Positions 53,601-59,286 of a stretch of DNA of 64,000 bases are shown piece after piece. Below the pieces are notes generated by a model. The model saw only the letters and a list, made by a program, of their open reading frames with translations, did not search any database and was not told the DNA's origin. This DNA is from Chitinophaga agri (GTDB lineage Bacteria; Bacteroidota; Bacteroidia; Chitinophagales; Chitinophagaceae). Every line of letters starts with the position of its first letter. Positions within the stretch are counted from its first letter, which is position 1. The stretch spans positions 4,588,001-4,652,000 of the forward strand of contig NZ_CP048113.1 of the NCBI RefSeq assembly GCF_010093065.1. Reading direction: 5' to 3'. Made by a program: the position numbers and the translations under genes.

Positions 53601-54945
53601 GGATGGTGACACGGAATTTAGAGGTACTGCCAATACCAAGTGCATCCACACGCACACTACCTACACCAAGGTTAATGACATCGTTATTGGCTACATCGTT
53701 ATTAAATGTTTGTACCTGAATAGCAGACAAAGCGCCGGCGGAGAGTATCTGACCAGGAATGTCGAGGTCTAATACGATCTTATCGCCGGCTTTATAATCA
53801 CCAGGAAATTTCAGCAGTTGTCCAACTGAAGTTAACGCGCCTACAGGCAATTGTAATATGGAAGCGGTAGTAGTATCTGCGTCGACAGCTGCAGCAGGAT
53901 TGTCTACATAACACAATGCACAGGCCACACCACCTGTTACCGGACTAACCTGCTGGTCAGCATATGTCCATATAGGGCCTGCGCCACCACTCACACGTAC
54001 AGTAACTGGCGTACGTACGGGACTAACCAGTCCATCTACCGGATTAGTAGCAGCTACATAGTAAGTCGTGGTACGCTTCAGCGCAGGAGTCGTAAACCCG
54101 GCGCCATTAAAGACGGGCGAACCACCCTCGGGGCTGGTGTACCAGGCAAAAGTGGCGTTAGGAATTCTGATAGCAGGAGAAAAGGTCACTGTACCACCGG
54201 TAGTAATTGCCGGAGATGCCGGATTAACGGTTACAGGAATAAAGGCCGCGGCTTCGTATACCCGGAGAGTGGTAAAGGTGCTGACCAATGTAGACAGGCT
54301 GATTTGCACTTCGTCAAAAGCATGTGCGATAGGGGCTGTTACTCTGAATTTAGGAGTAGAACCCAGGCCGAGTCCCAGTACATCGAGACGGATCTGAGAG
54401 CTGTTCAGCGGGGTAGCATCATTATTGGGAATGCCTCCATTAAAGGAGGAAACGGAAAGAGCAGAAAGTAATTGCTGGGAATAGATCTGATCAGGGATCT
54501 CCAGGTCGAAGGCTACCTGGTCACCTATCTGATAACTGCCGGCAAATTTTAGTTTCAGTCCCACACCGCCGGCAGCACCCACAGGTAATACGAGTGTCGC
54601 AGCAGTGCTGGGATTAGCATCAATCGCATTGGCACCATCGTCAACACGGCATAACGCACAGGCTATACCGAAGGTGACAAAGGACTGGCTACCTGCGTAA
54701 CTCCATAAGGGGCCATCTGCAAAAGAGCCATTGCCGCGCCATGCGCCAGGTAGCAGGGGAGCATAGGGATGATGCAACAGATAATTGTCCAACCAGGCCG
54801 TTGCTCCGTTTGTCACAACGGATGTAGTTACAGGGTGCTTCTCATGGGAAGCCTTACTCACCGGTAACCCAACCAGCCAGACCAGGCAAAAGAAAATAAG
54901 AATAAAAGCTCTTAACGGGCTTTTAGGAGTAGCTTTAAAATGCAT
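41662..54945 (-). CDS. Giant modular adhesin with type B (CHU_C) T9SS sorting domain
   Basis: This protein has 4,427 residues from the ATG at 54945, which starts a signal peptide (MHFKATPKSPLRAF, then ILIFFCLVWLVG). It contains nine copies of a ~150-residue module with a Cys-x2-Cys pair (for example GVACALCYVDNPAAAVD) followed by an Asp-rich DxDxxTAS stretch. There are 32 Ig-like repeats marked by (F/Y)xWYTxxTGGTPV...TYYVEA, one FN3-like domain (from about residue 4248) and a C-terminal CHU_C sorting domain (from about 4337; FVPNLFTPNGDGFND). The Ig-like units after successive Cys modules number 1, 1, 1, 1, 2, 2, 3, 4 and 17. It is probably a long cell-surface stalk for adhesion or gliding. 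It has no catalytic domain that I can see. Confidence 0.95.
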   Translation of the reverse strand: MHFKATPKSPLRAFILIFFCLVWLVGLPVSKASHEKHPVTTSVVTNGATAWLDNYLLHHPYAPLLPGAWRGNGSFADGPLWSYAGSQSFVTFGIACALCRVDDGANAIDANPSTAATLVLPVGAAGGVGLKLKFAGSYQIGDQVAFDLEIPDQIYSQQLLSALSVSSFNGGIPNNDATPLNSSQIRLDVLGLGLGSTPKFRVTAPIAHAFDEVQISLSTLVSTFTTLRVYEAAAFIPVTVNPASPAITTGGTVTFSPAIRIPNATFAWYTSPEGGSPVFNGAGFTTPALKRTTTYYVAATNPVDGLVSPVRTPVTVRVSGGAGPIWTYADQQVSPVTGGVACALCYVDNPAAAVDADTTTASILQLPVGALTSVGQLLKFPGDYKAGDKIVLDLDIPGQILSAGALSAIQVQTFNNDVANNDVINLGVGSVRVDALGIGSTSKFRVTIPVTKDFDAAQVSLTTAFAAFGALRIYEAAAAIPVTVTPAAPLITAGSSVTLAAGTDARVSGPVFRWYTSPTGGTPVATGNNFPTPLLNRTTTYYAEAFSPSDNLSSYVRTPVTVKVAGGPGTIWSYGQEQESPFTTGVACAACAVSTPAAAADGDTTTAATLTVPLGLAATVGQLVKLPGVYQAGDSIVLFLEAPTENLAAVVLPRVRVTTYNNSIAGPAASNNDQISLNAPTVKLQLLGAGLNNARKFRVTIPATKTFDGVQVDFGGLVGVSGDLKLYEVAAMIPVSVLPNPAKTAYNTGATLTPSIRISNPTFNWYTTPIGGSPVFSGGGAFTTPALIRNTTYYVEAEDPAGTTSLVRTAVPVTIGGGTGPLWTYGTSQNGPVTGGVACALCTITDPAFAADGDSTTASRLVLPLGLASTLGQKINFPGIYHSGDSIILILGSKSDFLADAAVLGSIKVTTSLNNVSNNDPVTLNSPLLNVNLLQTQGEINKFRIAIPVSKTFDAAQVDISSLLSLDNTLYIYEAIAMTPVTVAPSPATITTGQTATLNASLPSIPGVIFNWYETKEGGSPVHTGSSLTTPPLFADKTYYVEAVSPADGLISIQRTAVEVDVNGATGNGPLSCSGAQTQSSGTGGLACLLCGTNNPGLAVDNDPLTASTIRLGVGALGYAYQDLILPVKGKAGDSIRIGLGTTTGLLDLKVLGGIGIGLGNGARPADAEMAGISAPLLTIRLLNGVQQNAYTFVANKEFDRVEIRVNAVVGALSSINVYYAQVVTPVVVPAVATAYVCTGSPATLTATAPAGYTYRWYTSYTGGSPVGYGATFITPAITKDTTYFVEAAGADSCGSERRTPVQVKTGLPGVTVTPSSASVEEGTTPTFNVVSPNAGYQYNWYSVPTGGTPVFVGTQFTVPPVTGNVTYYAEAVLAGNATCRSLRTPVSVTLNGDGGPADPGDIDCGGATSQTTATSGICVGCYVEKADSAVDNSSRTASVIHTILGVGANIQQSLIFSGQGVKGDSIRIKLGFPTGLTDLSLLSGIQVSSSNGGTLNTDEVTLNGATLNLQLLNGNRDLIYSFAPGAAFDRVNIKLNGVATALSALKVYSAQIFAGTPTVEKDTVYICQGSTGILRATGPGATFRWYNQPAGGTVLGTGATFQVSDVANAIYYVESISSSGCVNPVRKAVYVIVGLPQPLVTPAVRTINVGQTATFTVTSPNPAYQYNWYDAPAGGNVVRSNSPTFTTPALSAAAVYYVEVRDPANNCTSPARTRVQVDINLPTEPTPCSYARQQVSPVISGVCLLCAVADPALAVDDNSNSASTITATVAALGYVGQLLQFDNTYPAGDSVTLDLEIPGQLADAALLGGIRLETYNGSTPNADAIFLNNTIAHVVLLNTGNKFRVTVPVSKAFNGVMVSINGVLAALTSVKVYFAAVVTPRPVVTIANVDVCSGNTATLNATASNGANLAWYTVAVGGTPVQTGATYTTGALTASATYYVEAGRFGCANPTRIPVRVNVGATPAAPTAPGRSVCTGSPATLLATAPVGATFRWYTAAVGGTLLASTASYTTNALTADTAFYVEADNNGCKSTTRTRVPVTVSPAPGTLTVTPLTTAVSVGQGAIFTAYAPGANVTYKWYNAAGDSIFTGAVFNTGPLSATTVFSVSASTPGGCINGPRVSVTATVIPGNNDIPCDAATSEQNSANGVCIGCYVENPSLAVDNSTATKSTLHVALGLLNAYVQQSLVFPQISELNDSTVIALSFDAALADIGLLSTIEIGSFNGAASNNDFVALNSPLVKVSLLGGNQQALVGFKPKALFDRIVVRLNSGVATALSAVSVNFASRVAGLPVVQADTICAGNRATLTAGGPANVSFRWYTTSTGGTAIFTGASFQTPALTANTTYYVEAVKTSLNCPNLQRVPVTAVVDAVPDVPALDTTALTICSGSTVTFSVKPVTGVTYRWYTAPTGGTAFFTGNSYTSPALTATTVYYVEGSNSTGCANTTRTRITANVIGRPGVPVVTPASDTICANNSTQLVATSTTPGVTFRWYTAATGGTPVFEGASFQTPVLTATTTYYVEAVVGTCNSTTRTATTVTVNVVPAAPTVTTVPANGQVVSGQTAALTATSSTPGVTYAWYTVPTGGSAVATGASFTTPALTSNITYYVEAVANTGGCPSQRTAVPLTVSVLPNTACDFANAQTNSTTAVCVLCSVQDAANTTDADLNNFSVLSVPLAAGSGSVQQSLIFPDVAPAGDSVRITLELPAQVVDAGLLSSLEVSSFNGATANNDAVLLNNSSVSVRLLTGTSKFTVAFAPGAAYDRVQVRLRAGIIAALVKANVYYATRQVSAPNVAIRNVTICSGTTASLSATATAGTTLEWYTASVGGQKVGEGASFTTPQLTATTTYYVQSVRTSNNCANPNRVSVTVSVVPGLVAPSVTNASICAGQPATLTATVTGQNVQTRWYSAPTGGTLLFTGTTYVTNALSADTAFYVETSNGTCTLSSRVRATVTVGAGAPTPLLEAANVDVCAGNPAIFRIASPVAGVTYRWYSALTGGTLLTTATTFTTPNLSATTVYYVEAINTVSQCGTGSARISATAGVVQNPGTPSVQSASVQVCAGQDATLAVLNPQAGLTYQWYTAATGGTLIQSGATLVIRAATASADYYVQAVNSNGCISTGARTKASVVVTPAPGTPTVVASAVNVCRGNTVILSVRPGGTFTYRWYTTPTGGTPVGNGVSFTTPVLTADTDYYVEAVGGNCSSAVRARVSVLITEPAPAPTLESDNVNVCTGASATLRVTSLTTGITYNWYTTATGGTPVFTGPEFTTPQLTATTVYYVGAVNTASGCGGTAARVAATVTVVPRPGTPAVVANNVEVCTGQNASLFVQNPQNNITYQWYDAPTGGTLVFTGAVFVVNSVNSSTTYYVQAVNANGCANAGARVAVAVTIVPPPATPVVVSNITVCPGTAATLSVQNPNALYTYTWYTTANGGTAVGNGANFTTPVINATATYYVAASNGNCSSATRAGTTVTPSSAPPVPTLEGNNVNTCAGGNATLRVTSTTTGVTYNWYTTANGGTSVFTGAEYVTPTLNASTTYYVQAVSTNSQCAGTSARVAATVTIVPRPGTPVVVSNSVDACAGQNTVLFIQNPQNDIAYQWYDAATGGTQVFTGPVFVVNSVTSDITYYVQAVNATGCANAGARVAVAINVVPVPTAPVVASDVTACPGTAATLSIQNPNAAYTYNWYTTATGGTPVGTGASFTTPVLNATTTYYVEATNGNCSSVTRAATTVTLSGTIQDPVLEANNVGICTGGSATLRVTSTTTGVTYNWYTAATGGTSVFTGPAFVTPNLNASTTYYVEAVSTNSQCAGTSARVAATVTVGQSPAVPVLTAGNVRACAGQDATFSVLNPQAGIDYQWFDAASGGTLVFTGTTFTATAVTANINYYVQAASGSTCVSTGRATASIVVDAAAPTPDVTSVNLVTCIGGTATLNVLNPVASLTYRWYDAPANGTLLATGPEYTTAAINSNTTFYVEALNGSGCPSQARKGVTVTVVNTISAPLADGATICAGTSALLSVKDPQPGISYKWYEAAVGGTPGFTGADFTTPQLTTGMTYYVEASSGGCVSQSRTIVQVNVNPAPATPVVANASVATCQGETAVLSVQNPNAALTYRWFTTPTGGTAAGTGSSFTTPPINANVTYYVEALNTSGCASPTRTTVNVTVGAPPSNATVTGNEAGICPGGTATLTATSTTAGASFRWYTTETGGTPVATTAAFTTPALNDNTTYYVEVVTTGGCASTSRIAVQVNILQPLDAPVVTVSDTEATSVTFQWTAVPGASAYQVTLDNGTTYIQPSSGANGLTHTIAGLQPTQAVTIRVRALGDNECETSALSAAVTGTAENPQGNRIFVPNLFTPNGDGFNDVHFVYGNTIANVVVRYYNQYGQQIFETKDQRIGWDGTVNGRQQPLGVYIWVLRATLQDGSVVNMKGTVTIVR
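43200..45560 (-). repeat. 777-bp super-repeat inside the adhesin gene
   Basis: Equivalent motifs (GTGACRCGCAG) occur at 43685, 44462 and 45239, exactly 777 bases (259 codons) apart each time. Each period holds three different Ig-like units, so the array has grown by copying a three-domain block. Boundaries are approximate. Confidence 0.8.
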
Positions 54946-55599
54946 AGCAATCAATTGGTTCGGGTTATAAAGCGTGTATGTTTTTCACAGTTTGTCGCAC
55001 AGCATATCGTACCACGGATGCTGGTTTACTCTTTCGTATAGGCAGGCTATGAAGCTTGGGATAAGGAGTTAAGATCTACGAAGGTTGATAATTCCAGGAT
55101 ACACTAATACATGTAGGTCGTCCCTTATAAGTGTTTTGTTAAAAGAATGCCAAAACAACTTAGCGAATGTAGTATGGGAGCAGGATTTATAAGAGGTTCT
55201 TTTTATTCAGTATATAAAATCCCGTTCATTCTGTTCATTCAATTATTATTCATCATTCATTTTTATCCAGATTGATCTGGTATCGCCGAATATGATTATA
55301 ATAACGTGCGTTAAGACGGGAAAAGGCTCGTTATCAGGAGCTATATAATTTCTGATGCAGCTACTCATTTTTTTTATAAGTAATACTACCTATTCCGGAG
55401 GCACTAAAAAGTAAGCACTACTAATTATATCGTAAAAAAATAGTTATCAAGATAACTATCCCGCTCACTTCTTACAACTGTGCCAAACACAGCTTATTAT
55501 CAAACAGTTATTTATAAACCAGCAATTATCATATTTCATTCATTTAAATTCGTTTTGTTCATTTCATCCATTTTCTAGCCAAAAAAATCTGAACTAAAA
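54946..55599. other. Long divergent intergenic region between adhesin and NTPase genes
   Basis: These 650 bases carry no supported gene. They are AT-rich with no canonical promoter match on either strand. Visible elements are a 20-base palindrome at 55440-55459 and two clusters of TTCATT hexamers (55225 and 55234; 55535, 55539 and 55558). Confidence 0.6.
55440..55459. promoter_or_regulatory. Operator-like palindrome upstream of the NTPase gene
   Basis: ATAGTTATC-AA-GATAACTAT is a perfect 9+9 palindrome with a 2-base centre, about 140 bases before the NTPase start. Its shape fits a dimeric repressor or activator site. The NTPase itself has a DNA-binding-like N-terminal domain and could bind here, which is speculation. 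Confidence 0.5.
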
Positions 55600-58245
55600 A
55601 TGGATACGTATGTTTACCTTGAGAACCGAAATCCATTTACTCAAAATCCATTTTCTTGTCCCCATATGATAGATCTCTCCTATGACTTTATCATAACGTT
55701 ACAAAATGAAGTATCTCGGAAGTTTGGCGCGGACACAATCACACCTAGTGATTGCAAACGACTTTCAGATCTCATCAGGGATGAAACTACCAAGGCCGTT
55801 AGTGAAACCACCCTCAAAAGGGTATTTGGCTTCGCTACGACCAAGCATAGCTTTTCACGTTATACACTTAACACACTAGCGCAGTACTGTAATTATAAAG
55901 ACTGGGACGATTTTCAGGCCCAGCACTATACGCAGACTGATGGTAATGAACTGAATGATGGCAAGTGGCTCGACCTTAAAAATAAGGCCATCACCATCTC
56001 TCATTACACTATTCTTACGCTGAAGAACAGATCGGGCATTCCCTTCGCCCTGACTGTACCAAGGCCTTCCTGCTTCGCCCACATTGAACGATTCCTTGAA
56101 AGTGACTACGCTGCCACTGCACTGATAGCACCTTCCGGTTGGGGTAAATCCGTTACCCTGGTACATATGGCCGAACATTTCTGGTTTAGCAAAGACGCCA
56201 AGTATAAAAAAGACATCTGCTGGTTCATACATGCTCACGCAGCCGGGAGTCTCCTGCTAAGAGGCTTCTCCCTGGCCACCTGGCTGGATAATCAGCTTAA
56301 CCTCGGCACCGGGGAGAACTTCAGAGAATACTTTGCTACTCATTTTGATAAGATACGCGGACGGCTCATCTTAATTATTGACGGGTTTGACGAAATCGCT
56401 GTCGCAGGTGATAAACTCAAGCTCTTGTACACGAAGCTGGAGGAATTCGTCTACTCAAATGATCTTTTCCCCTGGGTAAAGGTTATCCTGTCCATCCGCA
56501 GCAGCACCTGGTCAGATATCTTCCAGCATTCATTACAATATCCGGCCTTCCGGAGGTACTGGTACCTGGGGCCCGAAATGGATGAAGAGACGAGCATCAA
56601 TGTGCCCTATCTGACAGAGCAGGAAGTAAAGTCGGTACTATATAATCACCGTATCGATCCTGCTACGGTACGTACATTAAGTGAAGGCTTTCTTCAGAAG
56701 CTGCGGTATCCTTATTATCTGCAGCTGTTCTGCCAGTTAAATACCGGTTCCGGACAAACCTTCATCAATGAACATCTCAGTCTGTTTGAGATGATCTCCA
56801 AGTTCGTGCAGATCAAGGTATTCAATTCCCCCACCAATACCTTTAAGGTCAAAATCATAGAAAAGCTACTATGGTTGCTCGACCTGGGAAAGGCAGGTCA
56901 GTATACAGATAAAAACCTGTTGCTGAATAAGAACGCCGACCTGTTCCCCGCCTACAAAGAGTTACTTGCCGACAATATACTGGTAGAGGAGAACCTCAGC
57001 CAGGAAGTCATGTTCCTCGTAAAAGTGCGGTTCGCCCATCAGTTCCTGCTGGAATACTTTGCAGCTATGCAGTATATCAAATATGCCAATGATACCATTG
57101 ATGATAGCGTGCTGCAAAAGATCACCAGTCAGTTACCCGCTTCCTCCTACAGGGTAGGGGTCGTCAAATGGCTGTTACGTTATGCTATCAATAATGAACA
57201 ACTCGAAGGCATCCATAAGATATTCTATCTTCCATTGAGCACCATGGAGAAATCCTATCTGCTTGAATACCTGGCTGTGCATTACCAGTATGAAGGAGAG
57301 AATCAGATGCAGCTAAACACTGTATTCCCGAAAGGATATTTCCGTAAGAATCCCCTGAGCCGCATCATCAATGACAACTTCCTCCATTTTGGAAAAAAAC
57401 GTGTATTGAGTGCACTGCTCGACCTCTCCGAAGTACAGGAAGATAAGCTGAAGATCCGCAGTATCCTCTTCAACATGTCCATGCTCCAACTGGATGCTGA
57501 GCAATGTGAAATAGAACTGAACAGTATTAAAAAACTTATTCCCCGTGACGCCATTGACGATGAAGTCTGGGTTTCTCCATATGACCTCTATCTCTTTCTC
57601 TACGAGTACCTGAAGTTTGGCATTATCAACGAGAACATCAGAGACAAGATCTACAACTATCCGCGTTACCTGACTGGTAGCACACGTCATGCGCCTACTG
57701 TAGCACAGGAGATGGTCTTCAGGATCAGTGGACTTGCCTTTGCCTTACTGTCAGACTTTTCTCACATGCTCAGTTATACCACACGTATATTTGAATGCTA
57801 TCCGTCCCTGGTGTATCAACGTACCAATCCGTTGAGATTGTCATTACTCTGCTGGCAGGCGTATGCACATCTTGGTCTTAATAACCTGCCCCTGGCCAGT
57901 AAAATATGTCAGCACACAGATAAGCTGATCCGCACCTATTCTTTTGATTTTACTAACGGACGCCATATTGAAGTGTCACAGAAACTCATCATGGCGGAGG
58001 TATATTATCAGGAAAATGAACTGAACAGGGCCATCCGCACCACCGAGTCAGCTGTTGAAATATCTCAGAAAATGGATTTCAAACTGCTGCTGCTGCTCGG
58101 CTATAAACTGCTGAGCAAGATGTATCCACAGGTTCGTTTTGATAAACAATACAATCAGGCTCAACAGCAGATCACACTTATCAGTAAAAGCACTTCATTT
58201 AAACATTTCGACCGGCTCCTTGCCAGCGCCACAAAAATGAACTAG
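55600..58245 (+). CDS. STAND/NACHT-like NTPase with uncharacterised N-terminal domain
   Basis: This 881-residue soluble protein belongs to no family I can name. Residues ~23-110 form a conserved-looking helical domain (ITPSDCKRLSDLI, SETTLKRVFGF, SRYTLNTLAQY, DWDDF) that resembles a helix-turn-helix unit. An NTPase domain follows: Walker A near 177-184 (APSGWGKS), Walker B near 256-265 (LILIIDGFDE, the DGxDE form of NACHT proteins), and a sensor Arg near 300 (ILSIRSS). Residues ~400-881 are helical and repeat-like, perhaps TPR/HEAT, with a PPxxQ-free sensor-type layout. Such proteins act as signal-sensing switches, and some bacterial relatives defend against phage. Codon use matches its neighbours. 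The start could also be Met23. Confidence 0.8.
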   Translation: MDTYVYLENRNPFTQNPFSCPHMIDLSYDFIITLQNEVSRKFGADTITPSDCKRLSDLIRDETTKAVSETTLKRVFGFATTKHSFSRYTLNTLAQYCNYKDWDDFQAQHYTQTDGNELNDGKWLDLKNKAITISHYTILTLKNRSGIPFALTVPRPSCFAHIERFLESDYAATALIAPSGWGKSVTLVHMAEHFWFSKDAKYKKDICWFIHAHAAGSLLLRGFSLATWLDNQLNLGTGENFREYFATHFDKIRGRLILIIDGFDEIAVAGDKLKLLYTKLEEFVYSNDLFPWVKVILSIRSSTWSDIFQHSLQYPAFRRYWYLGPEMDEETSINVPYLTEQEVKSVLYNHRIDPATVRTLSEGFLQKLRYPYYLQLFCQLNTGSGQTFINEHLSLFEMISKFVQIKVFNSPTNTFKVKIIEKLLWLLDLGKAGQYTDKNLLLNKNADLFPAYKELLADNILVEENLSQEVMFLVKVRFAHQFLLEYFAAMQYIKYANDTIDDSVLQKITSQLPASSYRVGVVKWLLRYAINNEQLEGIHKIFYLPLSTMEKSYLLEYLAVHYQYEGENQMQLNTVFPKGYFRKNPLSRIINDNFLHFGKKRVLSALLDLSEVQEDKLKIRSILFNMSMLQLDAEQCEIELNSIKKLIPRDAIDDEVWVSPYDLYLFLYEYLKFGIINENIRDKIYNYPRYLTGSTRHAPTVAQEMVFRISGLAFALLSDFSHMLSYTTRIFECYPSLVYQRTNPLRLSLLCWQAYAHLGLNNLPLASKICQHTDKLIRTYSFDFTNGRHIEVSQKLIMAEVYYQENELNRAIRTTESAVEISQKMDFKLLLLLGYKLLSKMYPQVRFDKQYNQAQQQITLISKSTSFKHFDRLLASATKMN

Positions 58246-58280
58246 CTAAATATCAATATCTTAAATAGATCTTTTTTAAT

Positions 58281-58317
58281 AAAAAGACGACTTTTACAGG
58301 TCGTCTTTTTATTTTTT
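58281..58317 (+). terminator. Terminator of the NTPase gene
   Basis: AAAAAGACGAC (58281-58291) pairs with GTCGTCTTTTT (58300-58310) and is followed by ATTTTTT. It separates the NTPase from the downstream ion-transport operon. Confidence 0.9.
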
Positions 58318-58341
58318 GCACCGCTTTCTGGCATAATTTTG
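58315..58341 (+). promoter_or_regulatory. Promoter of the four-gene ion-homeostasis operon
   Basis: TAATTTTG (58334-58341) matches TAnnTTTG. A TTTG lies 15 bases upstream (58315-58318), somewhat closer than usual. The start site would be only about 11 bases before the ATG at 58359, a very short leader. Confidence 0.45.
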
Positions 58342-58358
58342 CGTTATTGCATACCATA

Positions 58359-59267
58359 ATGGCTATCGATGAAAGCAAATACACTACATTCCAGCGCTTT
58401 TTGCTCAATTTACTGAGCCTGCTTACTATTATACCATTATCGCCATATCTCAACCGGTATCTGCCTACAATGGTCATAGAGGGACTGCATTTGGATATGA
58501 TCGTAGCCGTACTGATCACTTTCCTGTTTACACGTCTCTTACTCTGGATCTTCAAACCGCTCATCATTCCGGCTTTTTTCCTGATATGTGCCATATTTAC
58601 CATTAATTATTTTAATGATAATTACTCGTTCAATAATGTACTGAACGACTATAAAGGCATGGTACAGGGAAACTGGGGCGCCAAAAATAACAAGCAGTTT
58701 GACATCCTCAGCCTTTATCCGAGGAAGGTAGAGACCTACCGGGACAAAACAGTAAGAGGGATCAGGGATAAGGTCAACTACAAAGATTCTATTGTAAGGA
58801 ACTTCTCCGTCGCCCACTCGGTAGTAGAATTTGATGAATATTTTCCCAAGTACGGGAAGATCTCCCGTTACCTCGCATTGTTCCACTATCTCAACAGGCA
58901 CTTCAAATACGTTCCCGATACACATCGTGACGAATACTTTGCCACCCCTATGGAGACAATCCAGAACGGGCTGGGAGGGGACTGTGATGACCATTCCATC
59001 CTGATGGCTTCCTGTATGCAGTCTATTGGTGCACGCTGTCGTATCGTATTGATACAGGGACATGCCTATCCGGAGCTTTATTGTGGCAGCAAAGAAGAGT
59101 TTGAGATCATGAAACAGGCTATCGTTACACTGTTTCCACATCCACCGGTAAAAGAAATCCACTACCACGAAATGAAAGGCGAATACTGGATAAACCTTGA
59201 CTACACTGCCAGGCATCCTGGCGGGAAGTACATGAACGATAAGGTTTATGCGTTGATAGAACTATGA
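58359..59267 (+). CDS. Membrane-anchored transglutaminase-like protein
   Basis: This protein has 302 residues from the ATG at 58359. Two or three membrane helices (about 10-90) are followed by a transglutaminase-like domain. The Cys-His-Asp triad is visible: Cys209 in GGDCDDHS, His235 in QGHAYPELY, and Asp281 in INLDYTARHPGG. Proteins of this fold are cysteine proteases, peptidases or crosslinking enzymes. The substrate is unknown here. It is the first gene of an operon with a ClC channel (20 bases downstream), so it may act on or with a transporter at the membrane. Confidence 0.85.
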   Translation: MAIDESKYTTFQRFLLNLLSLLTIIPLSPYLNRYLPTMVIEGLHLDMIVAVLITFLFTRLLLWIFKPLIIPAFFLICAIFTINYFNDNYSFNNVLNDYKGMVQGNWGAKNNKQFDILSLYPRKVETYRDKTVRGIRDKVNYKDSIVRNFSVAHSVVEFDEYFPKYGKISRYLALFHYLNRHFKYVPDTHRDEYFATPMETIQNGLGGDCDDHSILMASCMQSIGARCRIVLIQGHAYPELYCGSKEEFEIMKQAIVTLFPHPPVKEIHYHEMKGEYWINLDYTARHPGGKYMNDKVYALIEL

Positions 59268-59286
59268 TAGAAAGAAAGATAAAGTC

